Assembly (NCBI GenBank): GCA_001949185.1
Contig: BDGG01000002.1
Location: forward strand, 8,150,772-8,214,771
Direction of reading: 5' to 3'
DNA from: Ramazzottius varieornatus
Lineage: Eukaryota > Tardigrada > Eutardigrada > Parachela > Ramazzottiidae
DNA length: 64,000 bases
The translations under genes and the position numbers were made by a program. Of this stretch, positions 39,001-54,000 are shown piece by piece (the first letter of the stretch is position 1; each line of letters starts with the position of its first letter). The notes under the pieces were generated by a model, which was not told the origin of the DNA, did no database searches, and was given only the letters and a program-made list of their open reading frames with translations.

Positions 39001-42000
39001 CGAAGGACCTTCCTACAGGACCGAAGTGCAGGAAACCCGCCTCGAATACACAACCGTCCAAGGGGAACAACCTGAAGAACAGCCTGAATATACTGTTGAC
39101 TCCCCTCAGCCAGAAATGGCCGAAGTGGACTATGCCGCTCCAGCTCCCACTCCAGCCCCAAAACCTGCACTTCTTCCCGCTCGCCTTGAAGTGGCGCCTG
39201 TTCCACTCGTAGAGCAACCGTCGTATAGGTCTGAGCTCGAACAAAGTCGAGTCGAATACACAACAGTCCAGAGGGACGAGTCGGTCTTCCGGTCTGAAGA
39301 ACAGCCGGAAGTAACTGTAGAGTCGCCCCAGCCCGAGAGGGCGGAGCTTGACTATTTCGTACCTGCTCCAGCCCCCAAGCCCGCACCTACTTTCGCTCCT
39401 ACCCGAGCCCCTGCCCCGGAAGCTCCAGTCCAAGAGCAGTCCACGTACAGAACTGAGGAGACTCGAGTGGAGTATACGACAGTTCGGCGTGAAGATAGTG
39501 CCCTCGAGTCACCACAGCCCCAAATGGCCGAACTTGACTTTTATACTCCTGCCCCTACGCCAGCACCTAAACCCGCACTAGTCGAAGAACAACCCGTAGA
39601 GCGAAGTGAGGTTCAGGTGAGTCGGAGCGAATACACAACAGGGGTACAGCGACACCCCGAATCTCCCCTCCCTGAAATGGCCGAGCTTGATTACTATTCT
39701 CCCGCACCTGCCCCTCCCATTCCTGCAAACAAGCCCGTGCTACCGCGAGAAGAAAGTGTTGTAACTCGTACGGAAAGCCGTATTGATCTTACAACCACCC
39801 GACAAGAAGAAGCCGAAAATCAGCCTGCCTATACCGTCGAGTCTCCCCAGCCGGAAATGGCCGAGCTTGATTACTTTACTCCCGCACCTGCACCCATTCT
39901 TGCAGCCAAACCTCCGCTGCACCGAGATGAGCATACGGTAACCCGAGTCACTGAAAGCCGCGCTGACCTAACAGCATCTCGACATGTGGAGGTTGAACGT
40001 CGGCCTGACTATACTGTCGAGTCTCCCCAGCCGGAAACGGCCGAGCTTGACGTTGCTGTGGCCCCTGTACCGCACGTAGAACATGCAGAGACGGTCCCTG
40101 ACGTAGTCGGCATGTCCCGCTGGCAAACGAGTGAAACCACCGTTACCCGTTTCGACCTGGTCACTCCTCAAACCCAACCCGAAGCAGAGTCTCCACAGCC
40201 TGAAATGGCCGAGCTCGACTTTGCTCCAGCGTTCGCTGCGACGGTTGAAAGTCGAACAGATCGAAGCCAGATAAACCTTCCCTTTGTTGAATCACCCAAA
40301 CCCGAGCACGCTGACGTAGCTTTCGCTCCTTCCCTGGTTGAAAGTGTTGTGATGCCAGTAGAGCGAACCGAGCTTGCCCACCCGGATGTTGAGTCTCCCC
40401 AACCGGAAATGGCTGAGCTTGATTTTTTGGGCGCCCCCGTACCACAACCTGTAGAGAAGGCCACTGAAATGCTCGGTACTTCTCACTGGCAGACGAATGA
40501 GACAATCGTTACCCGCTTTGACCAGGTCACTCCCCAAACCCAACCGGAAGTCGGGTCTCCGCAACCGGAAATGGCCGAAGTTGATTTTTACGCTGCTCCA
40601 CAGGTCGCTCCCAGATCAAGGCCCTCCCCTATTGACCAACACCCAGCCTTTACCACGAACATAGAACGGACCACCGTTGAGATCATCCGAAGAGGTAATA
40701 GGGAAGAGGTGGCGGAAGTATCTCCTCAGCCTGAAATGGCCGAGATCGATTACTACGCCCCAGCACCTGCACCAGCTCCTCAACCTGCAACCAAGCCTAC
40801 CCATAAGGTCGAATCTGTAGTAGACTTCACTACTGAGCGAAGGGAAGAAAAAATGATCGAACAAGTGGAACAACCCGAATACACCGTCGAGTCACCCAAA
40901 CCGGAAATGGCTGAGTTAGATTATTACGCTCCATTACCTTCTGTTCCCTTACAGCCAACCGAGAAAACGGAAACTGAACTGGACCGTGAAGTGACGAAGG
41001 AAGAAGAGTCTGTTCTTGTTGAAGAACAGCGGATTCTGAACTACGAAGTGACGGAGGATCGAAATATCCTGGAACAAGTCGTTCGGAAGAGGACTTTCTC
41101 CAACGCGTCAATACCACAAGAAGAACAACCAACGTACGTCAACTACGAAGTCTCGGAGGATACTTCATTTCTGGAACAGAACGTCCGAAGAAGGACTATT
41201 GAAGAAGTACCACAAAAACAGCCTTCCCTGGTGCCGGAAACGCTACCGGTCTTAGAGATGGAAGAAACGTTGCCTTCAGGTAAGTTCTCTGTAGAAAGCG
41301 TAAATCAATACCGCCGAGAGTTTACTGGGAGATCTTTGGTGGTGCGACGGTTTTATTCAGTTGATCGAATAAGTTGATCCTCTCTGAAACTTGAACGTCG
41401 GCAAATGAATTCACCTCGACTGCTATCTGAAGTGACGCGGGTCTATATTGTTAATGACTAAGGGTGTGCCCCGTTTGACAAACGATCAGGTCTAACTTTG
41501 ATTGTTTTTCCAAGTGACGCACCAGTGTACTGTTACTGGCCGGTTGCGTGCGCCGCTTTGAAAATGACCTGGTCCATTTCACTTGCCGAGTCCCAATTGA
41601 ATGCCAAATTGCACGCATTTTTTTCTTTAGTCACACCCTTTCCCACCAATGTTGCACCCTTGATTGCACCGAAACCTCGACCTGTCGATGAATTTTCGCA
41701 TGCTCCAGAGTTTGCCGAGACTGATTACTTCCAGCCTGAGAGTGTGTCTGTCGAGCGCACGCCGGCTGAGGAAGCACCCTTGCATGTACCAAGATACCTG
41801 GACGAAGGAATTCCCACTACAGATCAAACGGCATTCACCAGCACTCATATCACTTCGCAAACTATCACTCATCCAAAGCGTCGCTTCTCCACGCAAACAT
41901 CCCAAGTGATCACAGAGACCCTTGTGGCTCTTAGACCCCTTCCTGAACGAGAAATGCCCGAACTTGACTTTTACATGCCACAGCAGGAAACGGTCAGTTC

Positions 42001-45000
42001 AGAAGTACCGGCTCAAACAATAACTAGCCAGCTAGCAGAAATACGAAAAGATCATGAAGTAGAGCGGTCCAACGTGATCACGGAAATTACGAGCATAGTC
42101 CACACTCAGGTTTCCGAAATTCCCTCAGAGGGCGCCACAGCACAGGAAACACTATTGCTTCGCGAGTCGCCACTTCTCGACTACTTTGCACCTCCGCCTG
42201 TCAAACGGGGTGAAACTCATATTTTCGCCCAAAGCGATGTAGGGGAGAACATTCTGGTGTCTCCGCGTTTTTCCACTCAGCAGTCAGAAATCACGGCAGA
42301 GACAATGGTGTCACACAGCCAAGTTGTCGAACACGAATCTCCCGTGTTTGATCATCACACGCCACAGCCTGAAACAATCAAAAGTACAATCGTCGTTGAG
42401 GAAGTTAATGCACCAGTGAGGGAACAGCCTCAACCGCGGCCCCAGATGCAAGCTGAAATACCTGAGTTGGAGTACTACGCCCCGCAACAGCAAGGACGAA
42501 CCGAAACAAATCTCACACTTCGCGAGTTCTCTCCTAAAGTGGATCAAGCAACTACAGAAGAGACAACAGCTGAACAAAGGCAACAGATTCCAGACTTGTT
42601 CCTCATAGAAGAAGCACCTATTCAAGCCAAGTTGGAACTTACTGATCGAACAAATACTGTGGTAACTGGTGAACGACCCTTGGTGCATGAGCATGCTGAA
42701 CTGGACTATGCTGTTGCATCAGCACCCTCTGGTGATACTCCTGCCACCTTTCCCTCGCATATTCAGAAAGAGCGGTTCTTTGTCGAAGAGTCCCCTCGTT
42801 ACATCCCTGTTCCTCTCCATCCCACAGATACCCCTATGGTCCCCGAGTACGCCCAGTTCGATTACGCTTCGGCTCGGCCCGAATATACCGACTACCCTGA
42901 AGACCGTCAGGTAGAATTCCCTGTTACCCGTCCACAGTACGACCAGCCCGCCGTGGTACAATCCGAAGTGCCGGACGAGCGAGCTCGCACGGTTACCTTC
43001 CAGTTACCCGAAACCGGATCTGTGGATACTCTAGTCCCCGAGCATGCACCTCATTTCGTGCAACCAGGTATTGAACCATCCGTAAAAGGCAGACAGAGGA
43101 CTTTTGGTTTGCCTAATTCTAGTTCACCAATCGAAGAGTACACGTGCACAGTAGGTCGGAGTAAGCCAAACAAACTCAACCAGATCGTTTTGTCAAGTGG
43201 CGTATATTTTCAGTGAAATTCGGTGGAAGCGTGCGCCACTTTGGCAAAACCGGTGTGGTTGCAGTTGTTTGCCGAAGTCCCATTTTTTATGCATATTTAT
43301 CTGGCTGGGTTTTTACTCCGACAAATTTAATCATCCTCAATATTTGTTTTTAGAATTGGAGGTGGTCCTACCAGAATTTCCTTCAGTCGAACAGGCCATT
43401 GACTTTGACACAGCCATCTCCAAAGCTCCGGTTGTCCCAGAAGTTCCTGAAGGTGTTACCACAGTTCGCCCATCCGTTGAGGAACTGGACACACTTGAAG
43501 TGACCGCCCTTGGACTAGCAGAAATTCTGCTTTCTACTAGTGACCACGCCATGCAAGCTGCCGAAGCGTATCCTCTTGTCCTGACAGAGGCCGCTCCAGT
43601 CAGCACTGATCATTACGAGACGTTCGAGAGCGATAACGTCTCGGAAAGTACCATCTACTACGACGCTCGTTCCGACATTTACGCCTCCGATACCGACAAG
43701 TTCTATACGCCATCACGCGGCAGCTTGGCTAGTCTGGCGGCATTCAGTGTCCGTAGTTTTGATGACTTGGAGGAAGAAGAAGTTCCGGTAAACAAACTCC
43801 ACTAGATTATTTCGCGAAGTGGCGCACGATCCGAGCTAGTAACACTGCGAGCATGAGCCACTTTGAAAGCGATCTCCTCCAGTTCCACGTCTCGAAACCG
43901 TTCCACTAGACTTACGTTGACAGCCACTGTTTAACTCACTCTGTGTTTACAGGTCTACCCATTGGAGACTATGCCGGAAGAAGACTTCGTCCAGACGGAA
44001 ACAACCGAAGAAACTACACACCGAACGACCGCATCGACCCTTCCCGAAACGTTTGTCCCTCAAAGACCGACGGAAGGCACAGCGCTGGTGGAGACTTCGG
44101 AACAAGAAGTGGCGCCATACGTGACAGAGAATGTTGAAGCTACCGCGATCGAGCAAGACATCGGTATGGCGCAGGCTGGACCCCAGTTTGCAGCGCTAGA
44201 AGCCAATGTGATTATCTCGAGGAGGGAATCCGTGACTGTTGTTGAAGATCGGCGGATTGAAGAAAGACCGGTGGAGGAGACTCAGATTGAGCTTACTCAG
44301 CCTGTGGCAGCAGATGTTTCACCAGTCATCGAAGATGTAACGGACGAATTCACTCAACGTACAGCGGGGGTTGAATCAGCAACGGAGGTGAGCCAACTCT
44401 AAAATTTTAGTGGATTCTCTTTGTATGTAAGCAAACTCGACAAGATCGTTTTCCGAAGTGGTGCACAGTTTCAGGCAATAACACTGCTAACGTGCGCCAC
44501 TTGGAAAAACCATGTTGTTTAGTTCGTTTGCCGAGCTCCATACATTTTAACCGATTTCGTTGTGCAGATGACTGTGCAAGACGAAACGCAGACTACCACA
44601 ACGACCACAGAACAAGTCCTCAAGACGTCCATCGTGCAGATCCAGCCAAAAGAGGCACCGGTGAAAGAAACCATCGTTGACTTGACTCAGTCGATCGTCA
44701 CCGAAGACCAGCGACCCATGGAAGAAACGTTGACGGAAATGGAAGTTGAGCAAGATGTCCAAACGGCTACCAAAACTCTCACCGAGTTATCGAAAGAAGT
44801 GGTCCCAACTCCCACTAGCGAAATGGTCTTTGAAAGCGAAATGGTTGTATCGAAACCTGGAGCAGTAACTTCCGTTACCACGGTGGAAGAAATAATTGTT
44901 GAAGTGACAAGACCAGAAGAGCACATTACGGTCGTTACCGACGAGACCATGGAAGAGATGGCGCAGCCGGAAGTCGAGCTGGTGACCACGACCGAAAGTA

Positions 45001-48000
45001 TCACCGAAATTCCACAGATTACCACTTCAACCAGTGAAACGGTTTTCGAGACTGTGATGATTGACGCGAAGCCAAGCGAGAGAACCGAACTCGAGGCGGC
45101 ACAAGTTGCTCCTGCTGAGGAAACCGGACGAACAGAGATCGCGGTTGAGTTTCCTGACATGATAGAGACCACGATAACAACCGTCGATCGAATTGTGGTG
45201 GAACAGGAGGACAGAACGGCTGAGCAGGTTGTCAGGGAGGAAACGAAGGTTACGCGAACCGATCTGACCATGGAGACACGACCGCAAGAGAAAATGGCCG
45301 TAAAAGAAACGGTAGTCGAAGAAGCCCAAGCGGATCATCAGGAAAATGGTACTATTTTCGACTTTTAAAATGGATGAATGAATGCAATTGATCAGAATTT
45401 TAAAAATTGATGAACCAGGGAGTTGAACAGGCATCATCGAATATAAAAAGTTAACGTTAAAGCAGAAACTCAAAGTTCGCTTTCCGGTCTGGCGCACGTT
45501 TTCCGTGTTAACGTCTGCAGACATGCGCCACTTGGAAAAGAACCCTGTCGAGCTTGTTTGCATAGGTGCCAATTTATGCTTTCTCCTTCTTGTTGCAGTT
45601 GTTCTGGGAGACATGTCGGTTGATGTCCAACAGCCTGAAAAAGAAACTGAGCGAGTTACCGAGACCATCACCGAGACATTCAACCTACTACCAGTCGCCA
45701 CTACCGAAGAGGTGTATGACACGACGGTGGTCGAAGTGCCACAGCCTTCGGTCGAACGTACGGAGCTCGAAGTGAGCCGAGCTGTTCCTGCTGACCATAC
45801 CGAACGAGTGGAGACAACGTTGGATTTCCCAGCTCAACCTCTGACTGTCGTGGTTCCGACCGTCGAGGAAGAACAAACCAGTCAGGTCGTCGCTCAGGAG
45901 GAAACGATAGTCACGACCACCGAAGTCATGTTGGAAACCCACAAGCAAGAAGAAGTAGTTGAGAAGGAAGTAATCGAAGCCGCCAAAAGTGACACTGTGA
46001 CGTCCGTTGAAGAAAGTATCGAGCAGCTCGAACAACCAACGACAGTAATCGACATTGTTAAGGAAGACCTAGCACCGGAAGAAGTGCTGCAAGCATCCGC
46101 CACATCGACCGAAACTATCCTTGAAACGACCACCATTACGGTGCGTCGTTCCGAAGAAGCAGAGAAACCAGTTGCTGAACAGACCGTAGTTGAGATTGCT
46201 GAAGAGGTGCAACCGGAAGTAACCACGGTCAGTCAAGTTGTCGGCGAGACTTCACAAGTTTCAACAACTACCGCAGAAACTCTGTACGAGACTGTCAAGG
46301 TTGCGGCAAAACAGCTAGAACAGGTTCCTGCTCCAACCGAGACAGTAGTGATTGAAGAAGAAGTGACGGTGAAAGACACAACTCGTCCAGCGGAGGAAGT
46401 ACCTGTTGAGACAGTGGAAGAAGTAAGTCGGGAACTCAAATCAATCGGGCCTGCGGTAACAACACCGGTAACAGAACAGACCATCGCTGAATTTGAGCAG
46501 CAAGTCCCAAAACTAGACCAGGTACGATTCTAGCTGCGTCCGTTTACGCGAAATAAATTTGGGACGTGGGCAGGGATGTGAGTTTGATCGTTCTACCAAG
46601 TGGCGCCCACCTCCAGCTAATGACAATGGAAACGCGCGCCACTTGAGATTGCGATTCGGATTAGTTCATTTTTTATTCGCGTCGTTCTTTCTTCTGGCGC
46701 ATACTGACAGTCTATTGCAGTGGAATATGCGCCACTTGAGATGTCGACCTGGCTCAGCTCGTTTGCCCGCGTCTCATTTTGTATTACTTTTGGATAACCT
46801 AACCGTTGTACGTTTTTCAGGTATCGGAAGAAACCGTTACTGAGTTTGTCACTTCAACTTCCACCAGCACCGAAACCGACGTTGGCGCCGCAGTTGTTAC
46901 CCCTCGACCCGTTAGAGACGTCGAGTCACAGCTTCCTCAAGATATTGCACCTACTAAAGAAGCTGCAGAGCAATCTTCCGAGCTGACAGCCGAAAAGCTG
47001 GAGATAGCCGGCATGACTGGTCCCGAGGAAACTGACAAGAGCCTGTTGATCACTTCACTGCCCGCCGCAACACAAGAACAGATAACGGAGGCCAACATCG
47101 AATCGTACCTTGAGCAGCTGGAAAGAAGCATCGTGGAAGACTTGCCGACTATCGAGCTGGTCTCTAAGCTGCCTTCCGATCAGAGTGTAGCCATGGTTGG
47201 TGCTGCAGTCGAAGGGCCAAACATCGCCGAAGATTTGGTGATGTCCGCTTTGGAAGAGAATGTTCCGGACAAGGGAACGATTCTGGTGGAAGGTGAGACT
47301 CCTGTTGAGAAAGCCGACGCGACAAAGGTTGAAGTGTACGACACGGCTAAAACTATTGTGGAGAGAACGGTAAAAGAACGCCCCGTAGAAGTTGTTACTA
47401 CACAGGAAAAGCTAGTAGAAGAAACAACGATAGTGGTGGAAAAAGCGACCACCGAAAAACAGCGAGCAGAACAGGACGTGTTCAAGGTAGCAGAAGATAC
47501 AGCACTGGTCACGGAAAGTCTCCAACCGGAAACCGCCAATGTCGAGGTAAGGTCGGCAGCTCACACGTATCTGAGACATATTTACTAATGCTTAATATTA
47601 CTAGGTTTCGACCATTGAAATGCCGCTCGATACTGCATCCTCTACCCGAGCTGACACGGAAGAAGCAAGCCAAACCATTGTTGAAGTTCAGGGAGTAACC
47701 ACAACACATACTATCGCGGCTGATTCGGGGACTGCTCGGGAAGACGTCCTTGAGACAGTCCAACATGCAGAAGAAGAAACGCCCACCACAGTTGCGGAAG
47801 AAGAACAGACCGTGGTTTCTGAGACTACTCATTCGGAAACGGCCACGGTCGTCAAGGAGCTCGAGCGCGACCAGGCAGTTACTCAGCCTAAAGGCGTCAC
47901 AGATGTCTCGATGAAGATAACTGACGTCCCGGCGCCAATAATGGAAGAGGTCGTGCCAAAAGAGCGTGAATCAATTCCATCTGAACGACCTTCAGAAGAA

Positions 48001-51000
48001 GTGACCGCTGTTGAGATGGATACAGCCATGTTGAAGGAACGACCCGAAGTGGACCAAAGCTCGATTCGAGTGGAAGAAGCAACAGAAGTGGCACCGGAAA
48101 CTGCCCAGTCGGAAGAGCGACCAGTGTCGGTGGCGGACTTGGACACGGCCCGCGAATTAACAACTGACGCACTAACCACAACTGAAGTGCAACTAACCAG
48201 TCAAACGGTTGAGACAACCGAAACAGGTAAGGAACAATTAACACGTACTAATATTCAAGAGGAAGTGGCAAGGCCCCAAGAGCTTCCAGAGGTGATAATG
48301 GAAGGTAGCTTCGAGGTGGTTGAAATCAGTCAGACCGTCCAAGACCGCGAAGGGTTGGCTGAGAAGGTCGAAATGGTTGTGTCGGCAGCCGACATACCTT
48401 GGGTTGAAAGGCTCGAGGTGGAAGATGTGACCGTAGTCGAGACAGGAGATCAAACCGAGACGGTTGCGCCAACTGTTGTGGAATCGACGTATGAGGTTGT
48501 GATTCACGAGGAGAAGCAACCGGAACTCACCAGTTCGGTGGTGGAAGTGGCGGTGGAACAACAACCGGTGGATGATACACCTGACGATTGGACCATTGTG
48601 GAACGAACGGAAACTACATCCGTCACCACACGACAGGTAAGACTTGGACATACAGTAATTATATGGGAGACTGAAAACGAGACGTGCCAAGAACTTCATG
48701 TCAAGTGGCGCACGTTTCCAGCCAATAACGATAAGAGCATGCGCCACTTGAGACAGCGATCTTGAAGGCTTCGCGTTGTGTTGTCAACCTGCTACCTGTA
48801 TCGATATCACGCTACTCTTCAAAAGAGAGGGGATAAACCGTTAACTATTTGTTTGACGCAGAATCTGAGTTCCGAGACGAATGAACATCAACAAGTCGAT
48901 ATTCCCGACGTCGGCCACCTCACAGTCGAAGAGGTCCCGTCAGACGTTCCGACAGAACAGACCGTAGTTGTCCCTCTGGAAAGTACGACTACAACCACCA
49001 TGACCGTGACTTACGTGGATATGCTTGGAGAGCAACCAGTAGACCAGGAAGACTTTGAAATGATCGAACGAGAATCACCGGAATTGGCATCTTACGATGT
49101 TATTCCTGACGTTGAAGAGCGCGGAGTACTCAGTCAGCAACCAACTTCCGGTACGTATTACAGCCCATTATCCGTACAGTACTCACAGGTTTTCCACTTT
49201 TGATTCTTCTGCCTGCACAGATCTCGAGCGAATGATGCCTGTCGTCAAGAAGCCTCTGGAGGAAGACTTTCGAGTAATGGACGGTCAATCCCTGACCCTC
49301 CAGTGTCAGTTCGACGTTCAGCCCATGCAAGAAGCCACCTGGTTCCACGAGGATCAACCGGTCCGTGAAAACGAAGATATCACCATCTACCAGGATGCCC
49401 AAGGTGTCTGCGAACTTTGCATTGCCGAGGTCTTTCCCGAAGACGCCGGTCTGTATGTTTGTCGCTTGGAAAATGTTCATGGTGTGGCGGAAACCCGATG
49501 TCAAGTGACCGTCGAAGGTACGTCAGAATACGCGCATCACATTCCTACCATACATGACATGACAGATGAGCTCACGCAGATCGTGGTCTCAAGTTATAGG
49601 TGGTAGATTGGCACGTTTCCATTGTTATTGGCTTCGACCTTGCGCCACTTGGGAAAACAATTTGCATGACTTTATTTGGCGACGTAAATTCCTATTGAAC
49701 CACACTGTTTTCCCAAGTTGCGGACGATGTCAGTCCAGAACAATGGAAACATGGCCACTTGAAAGAACGATCTGGTTGGGCCTGTTTACCAACGTTCCCA
49801 TTACTGACTTGAATGGTTGTTGTAGCCTACGAGTACTATCCCGACAGCGAAGAAGCCTCAATCAGCATGTACCACACAACCGGTCGTTCGGAAGTCGTCA
49901 GGGCAGAAACGGCATCCAAGGAATGGGATTCGACAATGCCCGACATATCCGAAACAGCCTTGGAGGAAGAGGATCACAGTGTGCTGGACATTGTGGAAGA
50001 AGCCATCGTGCCCGTCAATGAAGGTAAGGGCGCCCCGGTTTGCCGTGATTTACACCACAAATTGCACGAGAATGAGATGGTTACAGTGCATGGTTATGAT
50101 TACCTAGAGCATGTGAGTGTCCAGAGCGAGAGCGAGATGATCCCTGCCCCGCATGAAGAAGGGCCTGCACGAATACAAACGCAACCGTTGACCCAACCGC
50201 AACCCGATGCCATCCCAACCCAAGAAACCCAAGAAATCACCACCACCACCACCACCACCACCACCAACACCACCACCGACATCACCACAACAGAGCAACC
50301 AGTGGAGGAAACCTCATTCGACATCGTAACATCGACCACAGCGGAAGTCACCCACCGATCAGAAGCCACAGTCCTATTTCCGTCTGAAAACCAACCGGTG
50401 GAAATCACGCTCGTTGAAGAAGCCAGGCCCGAACATGCTGAAGTACGGATTGATGTTCGAGATGTGGAAAACGTCCAGAACGAAACAGTGACGACCATCA
50501 CAACCGTCGGAAGTACTGTTACGCAACAACGCCCTTTGGAGGAGACCGTGCTGGAAACTGTTCCCCAAACGACAGCGGAAATGACGGAGCAAACCGGAGC
50601 TACTGTCGAATTTCCATCACAAACCCTGCCATACGACATCGTCCCCACAGAAGAAACCAAGCCGGAAATGGCAGGACTGCAACATGATCATGAGCAAGTG
50701 GAGGAAGTTCGACCGGAAACGGTGACGACTGTTACCACCGTAGACCAGCAAGTCCTTCAACAGCGCCCTCTGGAGGCGACGATACTTGAGATAAGCCCAC
50801 GCACCACGGCCAGAGTGACGACTCGAACTGAAACCACGTTCGAGCAGACCCAACCTGCGCTGTCGACAGTTGAATACACCGTGACGGAAGAAGTCAGGCC
50901 GGACGTCTCCGAAGTTCGCATGGACGTACAAAACGTCGAAGAAGTCGGACGGGAAACGGTGATGACAGTCACTACGGTGGACCAGGAAACCATCGAGCAG

Positions 51001-54000
51001 AGGCCTTTGGAAGAGACAGTATTGCAGACAGTTCCTCAAACGACCGCAGAAGTCACCGAACGAACGGAGGCGTCGCTGGAGTTGCCGGCGCAACCCCAGC
51101 CCGCCTTTTCGGAAGTCGAATATTCCGAAGCGAAAGAAGTCAAGCCCGAAGATGTACTAGTCCGCACTACGACGAGAAGCGAACTAACCATGGACTTCCA
51201 ACCCGTAACCACAACAGTTAACGAAGCTACGGCTGTCCAACAGGGACCAAAAAGGGCCGAAATAACCGCGATTCGGGAAGGAGCTTCTACAGAAGGTCCA
51301 CGAAGACAAGAAGAAGTAACATCGGCTGACTCTGTCGCAGCTGGCGGAGCGCAACCAACGGTGACCAAAGGTACTATCCAGCAGTTGCAACCTGGTAGCG
51401 TTGCGGAAGAGACGACTTTCGAAAGTAGCACGGTAACACAAGCAACCGGCAGCGATATCACCGTCGAAAGCCCAGTCTTGATAGCACCGAAGATTACGCC
51501 AGCAGAAACTGGTGCAACGGAAGCAGAGACAAGCTTACCGCTCGAGCAACCTATCTCTGAAGCGCCATCTGTCGTCAAGGTTTTCGACGAAGCTGCCACG
51601 CTGACGAGCGTCGTAACGGAGACGGTTGCAGAAACAGCGACTATCGAGACTCAGCCTGCTTGGGCAAAGACAACCAATGAAATGCCAGCTGAAGAAACGG
51701 TGAGTCGGAAAGAAGAGAGGATTATGGCACCAGAAACGGCCACTAAGACACAAACTTTATCCACCGAAACTGTGACGCCTGCGAGCGCTACCCTGGTAGC
51801 AGACGTATCTGACACCGGTACCTCCGAGAGAGTCCTGCCTGAAACGACCACGGCTGAGAATGTCACAGCTACAACCACAACGACTGTTGCCGAAACCACC
51901 GTCGTCACGGTTCCTCAAAGTGCTTCGTTGATTGAGCTGTCCACTGCCGAGACCGCTACCGCTGAAACCACGCCGGCAATAACGAGTCAAGTCGTCTCAC
52001 CTGTTACTGAAAGCCTCCAAGTCACTGAAAGTACAACGGTTCAGCCGGAAGCCACACAGCCGGATGAGAAGACTGTGGGGATTCCGCAAGAATCCAGCAC
52101 TTCTTCTAGCCAAGCTGTCTTTGGCACCACAACAGTCCGGATTCGACCTGATCAGCCAACTGCCCCAGACCAGCTCGAGGCAGAAAGTCCTACTGAGGTA
52201 ACCAAGGCAACAGAGGAGACCGCCACGACTGTGGATGTCGCTGCAGATCACTTCGTTCAGCCAACTAGCACGACCGAGTCGTTGCTGGAAACGACGACTA
52301 TCGAACAGCGACCCTCGGAGAAGACTGAGCTCCAAGTCATCACTACGGTCCCGACGGATCAGACGGAACGAACAGAAGTCACCATGGACTTTCCTTCCAC
52401 CGTCGTATCCACTGTCGACGTGGTTAAACTCACCGTCGATGAAGAAGTGAAGCCTGAAGTGGCACCGCGGGAACAACATTTCGTTACCAGTACGGAAGTT
52501 ACGATGGAGAAGCCCAGCGAAATACCGCTGGAAGAAGAAACCCTCGTTGAAGTGGCGCAGCAGCCAAAAGACATGACTGAGACAGTAAGGGAAACAATTG
52601 TGGAGACCACAGTGGTCGACACTCAGCCTCATGACACAAGAGAGGCTTCCAAGAAAGCAGTGCCGGAAGGTGCGCAGCCAATGGGGGAGATCTTCGAGCA
52701 CACTGAACAACCACAACGAGCCACAGCCACGGCCCGGGAAGGGGCGGAAGAAGTCACCCAAAGGTCAACAACAACTGTGGAGACGCTGTATGAAGCAGTC
52801 GTCGTCAGACCAGAGGGACTATCTCCAGCGGCGGTTGCTGCAGCAGAAGAAGTGACGTTGGACAGAAAGCCTGTAGAAGAAACCATATACCCAGATACCC
52901 CGGTCGTTCCATCGAGTACAACAGAGATAGTGACTGAAACTGTCACAAGAACTACCGTCGTAAGCGACGCACTTCCCCAGGACCTGGTTGAAACAATGGA
53001 GGAAGCCGTCAATGTTGAGAAACGCCCAACGGAGAAGACGATAGTCAAAGAAATGGCGCCCGCTGTGGAGGAAGAAGGACTCGTCGAGCTTGTGCCTTCC
53101 ATTGAGCATCCCACAAGGCCGTCCGAAGAAATGGCGCCAGAGTTCCTCCGCGTCACCACAAGCACCGTGGAAAGCGACACGGTTACGGCTGTCACCCTTC
53201 CGCGACCGACAGAGGAGACAGAAACTCAGTCGACTGAAGAGGCTGTCCAGCCGGTAGTACAGACCGATGAAGCGGTGCGCAGCGATGTACGCCAGCAAGA
53301 CAAGTCTGCCCGTGGGGAAATTCCTCTAACCGAAAAGAGCTTGTTGATTACGGAGGTTGGACCTCAACCGCAAGACGAGCTCTCCGAGGCAGCGTTAGAG
53401 AAATACCTGGATCAGTTGGAGCGGAGTGTGGTCGAGGAGCTGCCTACAATCGAGCTGGGTAGCAGAGTCCCAACTCAGCAAAGTCTGATTGTCTCGGAGG
53501 CGCTGGTTGAGCAACCCTTCACAACGGAGAAGAGCGAGGTGTCGCCAGTGGAGACGACTACCCCACAAAAGGTTATACTCACTGTCGAAGAGAATGTCCC
53601 ACGTGGTCAAACGGTTTCTTTCGACGTTCGAGTGGAGGAAAGTACGAGAGTTGTCAGTGAGGCTCCTCAAGTCACCCCGAAAACGACTGAACGCTTTGTG
53701 ACGGTCATTACAGAAGAAAAAAGACCGGAAAAAGAACAAGTCCATGAGACGGTCACTCAAACCTTCGTGGACGTGAGCGATACCTTCACAGCAGCCCGAG
53801 ATGAAATCCGCAGGCCTTCGTACCGAGTAGAATTCCCCGCCGAGATCCGCGACGTGCCAATCTTGATCGAAGACACGTCGGTCATGTCCATCCACGAGAC
53901 ACTAGCAACGGCTTCTGATGAAATTTCATACATGGTCGACGTCAGCGAGTTGGAAGCCGACGCCTCGGAAGCTCCGGAAATCGAAGACATGGTGGTGGTT

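Noticed and set aside
39186-39196. GAAGTGGCGCC in exon 21 resembling a hairpin arm
   Set aside because: There is no partner arm or loop and it reads as coding E-V-A-P in frame; a chance match. The same applies to similar strings in exon 31.
50235-50290. ACC trinucleotide repeat
   Set aside because: In frame it encodes a Thr run in a Thr-rich spring; low complexity, not a separate element.
50100-50660. Long minus-strand Ser/Val-rich frames opposite the spring exons (also near 44687-45271, 52629-53195 and 58516-59223)
   Set aside because: Thr/Glu/Val codons read backwards lack stops. The plus strand has repeats, phases and splice sites, so these are antisense shadows.
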